From assembly GCF_000819785.1 (NCBI RefSeq), contig NZ_CDBK01000028.1, forward strand, positions 1 through 51,773: DNA of 51,773 bases, given 5' to 3'. The notes under the pieces were generated by a model. The model had not been told where the DNA came from, ran no database searches, and saw only the letters and a program-made list of their open reading frames with translations. Each line of letters starts with the position of its first letter. Positions within the stretch are counted from its first letter, which is position 1. Position numbers and translations under genes: made by a program. Below are positions 45,210-51,773 of this stretch, piece by piece. Origin of the DNA: Aeromonas caviae. Lineage in GTDB: Bacteria > Pseudomonadota > Gammaproteobacteria > Enterobacterales > Aeromonadaceae.

Positions 45210-46103
45210 TCAGCCCCTGTGTCCGGCGCTGGCCTGATGCACGGCGTCCGTGAGCAGCCGTTGCAACTGGCATCTGGCCTCGTCGGTTTCATGGCTGGCA
45301 GTGAGCAGCACCACCCCCAGGGTGCCCGGTGAGGGCAGCACGCCGCCGAGGAGGGTGAGACTGGCCGGCATGCCGATGGGGGAACGCACCGTGATCCCGA
45401 GCCCAGCCTGCACGGCGGCCCAGATCCCGCCGAGGCTCTGGCTGGTGAAGGCGATCCGCCAGGGGATCCCGGCATCGTCGAGGGCGCGGATGGCCCGCGC
45501 CCGCATCAGGCAGGGGGCATCGAAGAGCACCAGGGGCAGGGGCTCCCCGCGCGCGAGCAAAGGGGCGAGGTCCCACTCGGGGTGGGCAATCCAGGCCAGT
45601 TGCACCACCTCGATGAGGGGAAGATCCTCCCGCTCTCCCTGTGGCTGCCAGGCGAGAGCCATGTCGAGGGTGCCTTCCCTGATCCCCTGCACCAGGGCCC
45701 CGTTGCGATCGATGCGGGTCGTCATGCGCAGGGCCGGGTGCTGGCGACAGAGGGGTCCCAGCACGGCGGGGAGCAAAGATTCACCGAAGTCCTCCTGCAC
45801 CCCGAGCCGGATCTCCCCTTGCAGCAATTCCCCTTTGAGGGCGAGCACGGCTTCGTCATTGAGCGCCAGCAGCCGCTTGGCGTAGCCCAGCAGGCGCTCA
45901 CCGCTGGCTGTCGGCACCAGGTGACGTCCCTGCTTCATGACCAGATTGGTGCCGCACTGCTGTTCGAGTTTTTTCAACTGGGCGCTGACCGCCGAGGTGG
46001 AGCGGCACAGCCGCTGCGCCGCCAGCGCAAAGCTGCCGCACTCCAGTCCCAGCACGTAGCTGCGCAGGGCATCGAGATCCAGGCTGGGGGGAAGGGGTGA
46101 CAT
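45210..46103 (-). CDS. LysR-family transcriptional regulator
   Basis: 297 residues, helix-turn-helix LDLDALRSYVLGLECGSFAL ... STSAVSAQLKKLEQQCGTNL and LysR effector domain (GEIRLGVQEDFGESLLPAVL). It is divergent from the carboxymuconolactone-decarboxylase/tautomerase/DUF4865 cluster, 95 bp away, and probably regulates it. The intervening sequence is AT-rich, as expected for a promoter. Confidence 0.9.
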   Translation of the reverse strand: MSPLPPSLDLDALRSYVLGLECGSFALAAQRLCRSTSAVSAQLKKLEQQCGTNLVMKQGRHLVPTASGERLLGYAKRLLALNDEAVLALKGELLQGEIRLGVQEDFGESLLPAVLGPLCRQHPALRMTTRIDRNGALVQGIREGTLDMALAWQPQGEREDLPLIEVVQLAWIAHPEWDLAPLLARGEPLPLVLFDAPCLMRARAIRALDDAGIPWRIAFTSQSLGGIWAAVQAGLGITVRSPIGMPASLTLLGGVLPSPGTLGVVLLTASHETDEARCQLQRLLTDAVHQASAGHRG

Positions 46104-46198
46104 AACTATCCTTTTAATCGGGATGATTGGTCTTGAATATTTCGATTTTTAAATTGTAGCAGTGAGGGAGAGTGGCTTCATCCACCAAGGAGATTGCC

Positions 46199-46525
46199 AT
46201 GACACCCGATGTTCCCGATCGCGCCACCCTGGCGCAGCTTGCCCCCCGACTCGCCCGACTGGCGGAAGAGACGCTGTTTGGCGATATCTGGCAGCGCCCC
46301 ACCCTCTCGCCCCGCGAGCGCAGCCTGATCACCCTGGCCATCCTGGCGTCACTGGGCCGGGTGCAACAACTGCCCTGGCATATTGCATTCGCCCGGCAAA
46401 ACGGCCTGTCCCGGGATGAGCTGGAAGAGCTGTTCACCCATCTTGCCTTCTACGCCGGTTTGCCCGCCGCAGTGACGGCCGTGGGCTATCTGCCCCCCCG
46501 CGAGGAGGTGACCCCATGCCGCTGA
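46199..46525 (+). CDS. Carboxymuconolactone decarboxylase family protein
   Basis: 108-residue all-helical protein of the CMD/AhpD superfamily (RPTLSPRERSLITLAILASL; LPWHIAFARQNGLSRDELEE; FTHLAFYAGLPAAVTAVG). The AhpD CxxC motif is absent, so it is not a peroxidase-type member. AAGGAG precedes ATG 46199. It overlaps the next gene by 10 nt. The role is unknown. Confidence 0.87.
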   Translation: MTPDVPDRATLAQLAPRLARLAEETLFGDIWQRPTLSPRERSLITLAILASLGRVQQLPWHIAFARQNGLSRDELEELFTHLAFYAGLPAAVTAVGYLPPREEVTPCR

Positions 46526-46908
46526 CCCGTATCACCCTGTGCGAGGGGATGAGCGACGCACACCTGCAACAACTCAGCGCCCTCTACCACCAGACCCTGG
46601 TGGAGGTGTTCGAGGTGCCGCCGAAGGATAAATTCCAGATCCTCGAGATCTTGCCTGCCAGTGCGCTCATCTATGACCCCCACTACCAGACCGGCCGCCG
46701 GGACCAGGGTTTCATCCTCTTCCAGATCCTGGCGGGCAAGGTGCGCAGCACCGCGACCAGGGAGCGGCTTTATGCACGTCTCGCCGAGCGCCTTGAGGCC
46801 GAGCTTGGGATCCACCCCGACAACCTCATGGTGGTGATCCAGCAGACCGATGCCGAGGCGTGGAGTTTCGGCCAGGGCCGGATGTTCAGACAGGAGGTGG
46901 CCTCATGA
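46516..46908 (+). CDS. Tautomerase family protein
   Basis: 130-residue member of the tautomerase superfamily. After removal of the initiator Met, Pro1 is exposed (MPLTRITLCEGMSDAHLQQL), the catalytic base of this family. The length is that of a fused two-unit or long-form tautomerase. It overlaps the previous gene and shares ATGA with the DUF4865 gene, so the three are co-translated. The substrate is unknown. Confidence 0.87.
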   Translation: MPLTRITLCEGMSDAHLQQLSALYHQTLVEVFEVPPKDKFQILEILPASALIYDPHYQTGRRDQGFILFQILAGKVRSTATRERLYARLAERLEAELGIHPDNLMVVIQQTDAEAWSFGQGRMFRQEVAS

Positions 46909-47429
46909 TCGCCATGCACTACCGATTCACCCTGCCCGCAGACTACGACATGGCGCTGATCGAGCAGCGGATCGCCAGCAATGGCGCCAGACTGGACGGC
47001 TTTCCCGGTCTGTTGTTCAAGGCCTATCTCTACAGCCGTCAGGACGATGGGGCCCTGCCGGGGCAGGAGAACCGCTATGCCCCCTTCTATGTGTGGCACA
47101 GCGCCGAGGCGATGCACCGATTCCTGGCAAGCGAGGGATTCGCGGCGCTCACCCGGCATTTCGGCTGGCCCCGCATCGAGACCTGGCATCTGCTGCGGGC
47201 GCCGGATCCGGCCTCCCTCGACGGGGCTTGCATGGCCAGGCTGCGGCGCACCAAGGTCGCTTCCCACGACCAGCTGGCCGACCTGCACGGCGAGGCCATG
47301 GTGAGCGGCTGGGATCTCACCCGATGGGAATGGCTGGAGGCGGATTTTCTCCCGTCCCTCTCATCGCCCTTGCCTGGCGGGGGCGAGATCTACCGTATCG
47401 GCTATCTGGCGAAGGGGAGAGGGGGGTAA
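46905..47429 (+). CDS. DUF4865-family protein
   Basis: 174 residues beginning MIAMHYRFTLPADYDMALIE, with GFPGLLFKAYLYSRQDDG, YAPFYVWHSAEAMHRFLASE and GFAALTRHFGWPRIETW; I recognise this as the DUF4865 type, which has no assigned function. A ferredoxin-like small-molecule monooxygenase fold would fit the pattern but is a guess. It is the last gene of the cluster under the divergent LysR. The ATG lies inside the tautomerase stop. Confidence 0.8.
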   Translation: MIAMHYRFTLPADYDMALIEQRIASNGARLDGFPGLLFKAYLYSRQDDGALPGQENRYAPFYVWHSAEAMHRFLASEGFAALTRHFGWPRIETWHLLRAPDPASLDGACMARLRRTKVASHDQLADLHGEAMVSGWDLTRWEWLEADFLPSLSSPLPGGGEIYRIGYLAKGRGG

Positions 47430-47663
47430 AGCGGAATTATCTTTGTCATTGAGGCTGTTTTTCCATTCACTTGGGCTGTGAAAGTGATATTAGCACCGTG
47501 AACATAGGGTGTTATATCTCGCTTGTGGATGATGATGTGGAGTTGCATCCACCTGCTGCAATGAACTGGCTCAGTGGGCACATTCAGGGTGACGGCCCGC
47601 GCCGGGCAGGGCATGATCCCGCTGCAATGCGTATGGACGCGTCAACCGGATCAAGGAGTTCCC

Positions 47664-48299
47664 ATGTACCTGCCACCCCATTTCGCCGTTACCGACCCCG
47701 AGGCGCTGCACCAGCTGATGCAGGCGAACCCCCTGGGGGCCCTGATCACCTGTGGTGAAGGGGGGCTGGATGCCAACCACCTGCCGTTCGAGTTCGATGG
47801 GGCGCAGGGGGCCCACGGTGTGCTGCGGGCCCATGTGGCTCGCAACAACCCGCTTTGGCAGGAGGTGAAAGAGGGCGACGAAGTGCTGGTGATCTTCAGA
47901 GCCGCCGACGGCTACATCTCCCCCAGCTGGTATCCGGGCAAGCAGGTGCATCACAAGCAGGTGCCGACATGGAACTACTGCGTGGTGCACGCCCATGGCC
48001 GTATCCGGGTGAGGGACGATGCCCGCTTCGTGCGTCGCCTGCTCGCGACCCTGACCCGTACCCACGAGGCGGGAGAATCCACCCCCTGGAAGATGGCGGA
48101 TGCGCCGCGAGACTATCTCGAGACCATGGTACAGGCCGTGGTAGGCATAGAGATCGAGATTGAGCGGCTGGTCGGCAAGTTCAAGCTGGGTCAGAACAAA
48201 GAGGCGGCGGATCGCCTGGGAGCGGCCAATGCCCTGCAGGAGCGCGGGCAGACCGCACTGGCCGGCGCCATGCTGAGCCCGCCTCCTTCACAGCCCTAG
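47664..48299 (+). CDS. FMN-binding PaiB-like protein
   Basis: 211-residue protein of the PaiB family (FMN-binding split-barrel; annotated as negative transcriptional regulator in Bacillus). Motifs: YLPPHFAVTDPEALHQLMQA, LDANHLPFEF, ISPSWYPGKQVHHKQVPTWN (family hallmark), and VVGIEIEIERLVGKFKLGQN. AAGGAG precedes the ATG. It is 234 bp after the DUF4865 gene and so probably has its own promoter. DNA binding is not evident from sequence. Confidence 0.9.
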   Translation: MYLPPHFAVTDPEALHQLMQANPLGALITCGEGGLDANHLPFEFDGAQGAHGVLRAHVARNNPLWQEVKEGDEVLVIFRAADGYISPSWYPGKQVHHKQVPTWNYCVVHAHGRIRVRDDARFVRRLLATLTRTHEAGESTPWKMADAPRDYLETMVQAVVGIEIEIERLVGKFKLGQNKEAADRLGAANALQERGQTALAGAMLSPPPSQP

Positions 48300-48325
48300 C
48301 GTGACACCTTGAGATTCGGCCCGAC

Positions 48326-48355
48326 AAAAACGGCAACCGTCTGGTTGCCGTTTTT
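48326..48355. terminator. Bidirectional terminator between PaiB-like gene and small ORF
   Basis: AAAAACGGCAACC (48326-48338), loop GTCT, GGTTGCCGTTTTT (48343-48355); T-runs on both strands. Confidence 0.9.
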
Positions 48356-48372
48356 CATGGTTCCACTCCCGC

Positions 48373-48834
48373 TCACGCGCTGGCATTGAGCAGCTTGCCG
48401 ACGCCTTCCCCCGGGCCCTGGGGCAGGGTTTGCTTGAAGGCAGAAAGCAGCTGATCGAGGTTGAGGTCGCTGTTGCCGAGGGAGCCCTTGAGGGTGTCGA
48501 GCTCGCTTTGCAGCGCGTCGAGGCGGGTGCTCTGGGTGCCGTCTGCCAACTGGGTGCGGGCGGCATCGATGGCCTGGGACAGGGGCTGATCCGAGGATTC
48601 CTGACCCAGGGTCTGCATCAGCGCCCCCATGAAGTGGTTGATGGCGGGGCGGTTCTGCTCGCTGTCAGCCTCCTGGATGCCGAGGCGCTGGAACAGGCTC
48701 TGCACCGTGGGGGCAAGCTGCGCTTCCTGCACGGCAGGCTCGGTCTGGGCGGGCGGCGTGCTGTCGCCCAGCAGCTTGCTGCCGAGCTTGATGGCAAGGG
48801 AGGCGAGGGGAAGCAGGGTGCCGATGGCGATCAT
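48373..48834 (-). CDS. Hypothetical helical protein
   Basis: 153 residues from ATG 48834 (GGAGAG upstream; a longer frame from 48897 is open). The N-terminus is mildly hydrophobic (MIAIGTLLPLASLAIKLGSK), and the rest is rich in Gln, Leu and Ala with predicted helices (DSEQNRPAINHFMGALMQTL; LDALQSELDTLKGSLG). I do not recognise the family. Secretion or coiled-coil assembly is possible. It has its own terminator and is not clearly in an operon. Confidence 0.7.
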   Translation of the reverse strand: MIAIGTLLPLASLAIKLGSKLLGDSTPPAQTEPAVQEAQLAPTVQSLFQRLGIQEADSEQNRPAINHFMGALMQTLGQESSDQPLSQAIDAARTQLADGTQSTRLDALQSELDTLKGSLGNSDLNLDQLLSAFKQTLPQGPGEGVGKLLNASA

Positions 48835-49034
48835 GATGTCACTCTCCGTACGACTGATGTCATGACGGAGCAGGGATCGGGCCAGCTTGGCGAACATTCA
48901 ACCGAAAAATGGCAGGGGATTGATCCTGCTGTGAATTTCGTTTTTGCCAGGCGGAGGACGGGCGGGTGCGAGCGGGGGCGGCGGCAAACCCTTGCTGCCC
49001 GGGGGCTGGCCGGTTTGCCGCCCGGCTTGCCGGA

Positions 49035-49247
49035 TCAGAGCTCCTTGAACGGGCGGCGCTTCTCCTCTTCGATGACGATGGCCTCCAGATTGGCGATGCG
49101 CTCCTGCAACTCCTTGATGATCATGTCCTGCTTGCCAAGACGGTCGGTAATGCGGGCATCCCCCATCTGGTAGCGGGCGCGTTTGGTGAGATAGCTGAAC
49201 GACACGCTGATAAAGACGATCAGGACGATACCTGTCCACATGGTCAT
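49035..49247 (-). CDS. Small membrane protein, PspB-like
   Basis: 70 residues: one N-terminal membrane helix (WTGIVLIVFISVSFSYL) and a C-terminal coiled coil (KELQERIANLEAIVIEEEKR) resembling the end of phage-shock protein B (ERIQALESIL in E. coli). AAAGGAG precedes the ATG at 49247. No pspA or pspC is nearby, so it would be a solitary PspB-type protein. Identity is tentative. Confidence 0.6.
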   Translation of the reverse strand: MTMWTGIVLIVFISVSFSYLTKRARYQMGDARITDRLGKQDMIIKELQERIANLEAIVIEEEKRRPFKEL

Positions 49248-49624
49248 GAATGACTCCTTTCAAGATTTGAACGAGAGGATCTGTCTCCCGCGCTGTCGTT
49301 GTCTCATACCCGACCTTGGGCGGCAATGCCCGCCTGGTTGTCTTCGGTTCACGCTGGGCTGCCCGAGGGGGTCACTCTCCGTCAAGGAGGATGCCTGAAT
49401 GTGATGGCTCCTCTGTCATGCGGTCGTGACTGGACAGGGCGTGTGCTGGCGATGATGTTGGTTATTTGCCGCGAGTAAAGATGAATGCATGGTCGTGAAA
49501 AGTGTGCGTTCGATCATTCATGCACATTATTCAGTATGTTATTGATGGAGTCCTCTTTTAATAAATGCCTGTCACCTGATATCGATGATGCATATCAGGC
49601 CGGGCATCAGCATGAGGTCATCCA
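49248..49624. other. 377-bp intergenic region, increasingly AT-rich
   Basis: No long gene seen. The left half is GC-rich and carries the promoter side of the PspB-like gene. The right half becomes AT-rich. A short frame 49404-49478 (24 codons, preceded by AAGGAGG at some distance) and an 8-bp dyad CCTGATAT/ATATCAGG (49575-49582 and 49592-49599) are the only structures noticed. Confidence 0.6.
49575..49599. promoter_or_regulatory. Inverted repeat before the acetyltransferase gene
   Basis: CCTGATAT-CGATGATGC-ATATCAGG, perfect 8-bp arms, ending 25 bp before the ATG at 49625. Size and place fit an operator, or a hairpin close to the ribosome-binding site. Confidence 0.4.
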
Positions 49625-50137
49625 ATGGAAATAAGAAGACTGGCGCGCGGTGACGAAAATATCTGGTTCAAGGCATTATCCATATTGCTTGCTGAAACAG
49701 GAGAGGGGGCAGAAAAAGCCTCTCTGGAAGATATTGCCGCCGCTATTTCCGATGAGCGCTGTTATCTGCTGGTTGCCTTGCATGGCGATGAGCCTGTCGG
49801 GCTGCTCAGTGCGTACCGTTTCCCCGACGTGAGAACTGGGGGGTACCTGGCGTATCTTTATGATATTGAGGTGATGGATGAAAAAAGAGGGCGTGGCATA
49901 GGAAAAGGGTTGGTCAATACCCTGATTGCCTGCTGCACGCGCGATGGTGTCAGACTGGTTTGGGCCGGGACCGACATGGCAAATAAAGCCGCACGACAGA
50001 CCTTTGTGACGACCGGCGGGAAGGTAGAAGGCAGCGCTTATGTTGAATATGAGTGGGATAGGCTGGATGACGCCATGTCACCGGCATGTCCGTCTGCTTC
50101 ACCGGTCAGCCCCTTGACCAAACCATCGTCATCATGA
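49625..50137 (+). CDS. GNAT N-acetyltransferase, resembling AAC(3)-I type
   Basis: 170-residue GNAT. The acetyl-CoA loop is RGRGIGKGLVNTLIA, preceded by AYLYDIEVMDEKRG, similar in order to gentamicin acetyltransferases of the AAC(3)-I type, with VGLLSAYRFPDVRTGGYLA before it. The last 20 or so residues (SPACPSASPVSPLTKPSSS) look non-homologous and overlap an open frame on the other strand. Codon use is visibly more AT-rich than the rest of the window, suggesting transfer. Whether it acts on an aminoglycoside cannot be judged from sequence alone. Confidence 0.8.
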   Translation: MEIRRLARGDENIWFKALSILLAETGEGAEKASLEDIAAAISDERCYLLVALHGDEPVGLLSAYRFPDVRTGGYLAYLYDIEVMDEKRGRGIGKGLVNTLIACCTRDGVRLVWAGTDMANKAARQTFVTTGGKVEGSAYVEYEWDRLDDAMSPACPSASPVSPLTKPSSS

Positions 50138-50331
50138 CCTGTTGCCATAAAGAACTGGGTATTACTTTTTTCCAGAATGTGTGAACTGCTTCTTCGAGTG
50201 TTGACCGGGCCGGCAACAATATAGAGCTGTTCTAACGATGGCGAGATGTTGGAAATTATCTTGTCGAACTGATATTGCAGTCTGACAATAAAATAAGAAA
50301 GGTTGATGATTGAGGCCAGAAATTCTGGCCA
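50041..50331 (-). pseudogene. Fragment of an unidentified protein-coding frame
   Basis: On the minus strand 97 codons are open, from just after a TGA (50332-50334) to a TAA (50038-50040). No start codon lies at the beginning; the first ATG is in the middle. The translation looks protein-like (SPSLEQLYIVAGPVNTRRSS; NTQFFMATGHDDDGLVKGLT) but I do not recognise it. It runs antisense into the 3' end of the acetyltransferase. It is probably a gene remnant, but chance cannot be excluded. Confidence 0.35.
50314..50330. repeat. Short palindrome
   Basis: GGCCAGAA-A-TTCTGGCC, within the intergenic region and at the start of the minus-strand fragment. It could be a terminator stem for the acetyltransferase transcript, but no T-run follows. 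Confidence 0.35.
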
Positions 50332-50360
50332 TCAATGAATTTCTACTGTTTTTAATATAT

Positions 50361-50379
50361 GGCCCCTCTTTGAGGGGCC
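50361..50379 (-). terminator. Hairpin after the Ig-like protein gene
   Basis: GGCCCCTC-TTT-GAGGGGCC, 27 bp beyond the stop codon of the minus-strand Ig-like gene, which reads into an A/T-rich tract. Probably its terminator. Confidence 0.65.
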
Positions 50380-50405
50380 TTTGGGGACGTTATGCCGTTT
50401 AGATA

Positions 50406-51773
50406 TTAGTAATAAATCGCAACGCGACACATCACTCTATTGCTTAGGGTCGCTGTAGATTCACCAATATACCCATCACTCATACGGACGTGTGGTCTTC
50501 GACCATAGGAAGAGGTGGCGTATGCCCAATACATTGAGCCCATAGAGTAGTCGTTGACAATGAAGTAATCTGCTGCTCCCCACTCAGAAAATAATGAACC
50601 TACCTGTCGAATCCTCAGACCCAATGACACTTCACTCACAGGGGGGATTCTAGAGTTGCGATCACGTGAATCACACCACCACGAAGCCGTCGTACCAGAG
50701 CTTTCATATGGATACTGACTATACGTATGAACGAAGAACCAGTGGCGTAACGCAAAGGTATAGGTTAGAGGTGCCCCCCCCGAGGTGGGGACTGCTGTGA
50801 TGGTGACTGGGGTTAGCATTCTTACTGGTGCTGAATGGTCCTCTGAAGTAATACGAACATTTCCGCCGTTGTCTACCGAAACCCATTCCACATCACTGCT
50901 CCAGGTGTACTCGCTCGGCGCACTGGGGGTATTCAGGGTGAACTCTGCGCCATGAAACCCCGTGGTCGGGAACCCGGCATCGACCGCAAACGTGAAGTCA
51001 TTGACGGAAATATCTTCAAACTCCCCGAAAAGAGGGGTGACGACGACATTGATCGTCACCCTGTCACTGGTCACGCCATCCAGGCTGGCACTGATCTCTG
51101 TGGTGCCCTCTTCCACACCGGTCAGCAGGCCGCTGGTCACGGTGGCCGTAGCGGCGTCATCGGACAGCCAGGCGACGCTGCCGGTCACATTGGCCGTGGT
51201 GTTGTCGCTGTAGGTGGCGGTGGCGGTCAGCTGCTGGGTCTGGCCTTTGCCGACTGAGACGCTCGACGGCGTGATCTCGATAGCGGTGAGGACGGCATCG
51301 GTGACGGTGACCTGGGCTGTGTTGCTGGTCACGCCATCCAGGCTGGCGGTCACTTCCGTGGTGCCCTGCTCCACACCGGTCAGCAGGCCGCTGATCACGG
51401 TGGCCGTAGCAGTGTCATCGGACAGCCAGGCAACGCTGCCGGTCACATTGGCCGTGGTGTTGTCGCTGTAGGTGGCGGTGGCGGTCAGCTGCTGGGTCTG
51501 GCCTTTGCCGACCGACACGCTTGGCGGCGTGATCTCGATAGCGGTGAGGACGGCATCGGTGACGGTGACCTGGACTGCATTGCTGGTCACGCCATCCAGG
51601 CTGGCACTGATCTCTGTGGTGCCTTCTTCCACACCGGTCAGCAGGCCGCTGATCACGGTGGCCGCGGCGGTGTCATCGGACAGCCAGGCGACGCTGCCGG
51701 TCACATTGGCCGTGGTGCTGTCGCTGTAGGTGGCGGTGGCGGTCAGCTGCTGGGTCTGGCCTTTGCCGACCGA
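50406..51773 (-). CDS. Bacterial Ig-like (BIG2) repeat surface protein, C-terminal part
   Basis: The frame is open to the right edge of the window, so only the last 455 residues are present. At least three BIG2-type Ig domains of 86 residues follow one another (TATATYSDNTTANVTGSVAW, VTVTDAVLTAIEITP). A non-repeated C-terminal region starts near VVVTPLFGEFEDISVND and ends in a cysteine-containing, Trp/Tyr-rich domain (SGTTASWWCDSRDRNSRIPP ... VMCRVAIYY) like the lectin-type tips of intimin/invasin-style adhesins. The tip-coding DNA is clearly more AT-rich than the repeats. It is probably an outer-membrane adhesin whose anchor lies outside the window. Confidence 0.85.
   Translation of the reverse strand, partial: SVGKGQTQQLTATATYSDSTTANVTGSVAWLSDDTAAATVISGLLTGVEEGTTEISASLDGVTSNAVQVTVTDAVLTAIEITPPSVSVGKGQTQQLTATATYSDNTTANVTGSVAWLSDDTATATVISGLLTGVEQGTTEVTASLDGVTSNTAQVTVTDAVLTAIEITPSSVSVGKGQTQQLTATATYSDNTTANVTGSVAWLSDDAATATVTSGLLTGVEEGTTEISASLDGVTSDRVTINVVVTPLFGEFEDISVNDFTFAVDAGFPTTGFHGAEFTLNTPSAPSEYTWSSDVEWVSVDNGGNVRITSEDHSAPVRMLTPVTITAVPTSGGAPLTYTFALRHWFFVHTYSQYPYESSGTTASWWCDSRDRNSRIPPVSEVSLGLRIRQVGSLFSEWGAADYFIVNDYSMGSMYWAYATSSYGRRPHVRMSDGYIGESTATLSNRVMCRVAIYY
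50956..51773 (-). repeat. 258-bp tandem repeats encoding Ig-like domains
   Basis: Units 51214-51471 and 51472-51729 are nearly identical over 258 bp, and a third, more diverged at its distal end, covers about 50956-51213; a fourth begins at the window edge. Differences cluster at a few codons (for example TEISAS/TEVTAS). Such identity marks recent duplication or gene conversion and makes copy number prone to vary. Confidence 0.92.

Noticed and set aside
47471..47758. 95-codon plus-strand frame overlapping the start of the PaiB-like gene
   Set aside because: Its second half is the shifted frame of the PaiB-like gene, and the first half has no recognisable features.
49404..49478. 24-codon ORF in the intergenic region (MAPLSCGRDWTGRVLAMMLV ...)
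   Set aside because: The Shine-Dalgarno AAGGAGG is 13 nt away, and there is no other support; a chance frame is more likely.
50962..51729. Regular 83-85-codon plus-strand frames over the Ig repeats
   Set aside because: They tile with the 258-bp repeat because it lacks stops in that frame; they are a by-product of the repeats in the minus-strand gene.
1..51773. tRNA, rRNA, CRISPR, insertion sequence or prophage genes
   Set aside because: None was recognised on either strand; repeats found are coding or junction duplications without transposase or spacer structure.

Overview
The window looks like a piece of Aeromonas chromosome. It is GC-rich throughout except near its right end. It opens inside a complete-order exeC-exeN type II secretion operon, the form named in Aeromonas, and the housekeeping genes (tyrS, nudE, cysQ, metJ/metBL, ppc, argE/argCBFGH) are all of gammaproteobacterial type. 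No rRNA, tRNA, insertion sequence, prophage or CRISPR array was seen.

Layout. 1-11539: exeC (5' end cut off) to exeN, the type II secretion machine, tightly packed with start/stop overlaps; a 100-bp tandem duplication sits at the exeJ/exeK junction. 11588-16679: a LuxR-type regulator, tyrS, a LysR regulator divergent from an old-yellow-enzyme reductase, and a HAD nucleotidase (YrfG type). 16875-18292: nudE and cysQ. 18704-19978: an SdaC-type serine transporter with a long leader that contains a tiny well-translated ORF. 20061-25456: csaA, an AraC regulator overlapping metJ, then divergent metB-metL with tandem met boxes between them. 25524-30855: lrgB/lrgA-like genes with a LysR regulator, two overlapping periplasmic binding proteins, and a MocR regulator. 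31108-32788: an OsmC/rhodanese/acetyltransferase operon divergent from the MocR gene. 32917-37850: ybaK, a PAS-GAF-GGDEF diguanylate cyclase, and ppc. 38064-45104: argE divergent from argC-argB-argF-argG-argH. 45210-48299: a LysR gene divergent from a carboxymuconolactone decarboxylase/tautomerase/DUF4865 cluster, then a PaiB-like protein. 48373-51773: two small unknown or stress-type proteins, an acetyltransferase in AT-rich DNA, a fragment of an unknown reading frame, and the 3' part of a large bacterial Ig-like (BIG2) surface protein that runs off the window.

How they work together. The Exe genes build one inner-membrane platform, pseudopilus and outer-membrane secretin. The met block makes cystathionine and aspartate-family precursors under MetJ control. 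The arg block converts N-acetylglutamate to arginine, with argE releasing ornithine.

The most interesting observations are a possible arginine attenuator upstream of argC (14-codon leader peptide with three consecutive Arg codons, followed by mutually exclusive stems), the exeJ/exeK tandem duplication that creates two nested, overlapping mini-ORFs, a leader ORF in front of the serine transporter, a perfect CRP-type palindrome on the lrgA promoter, and spaced ATTGG repeats in the MocR/OsmC intergenic region. All assignments are from reading the sequence; no database search was run.
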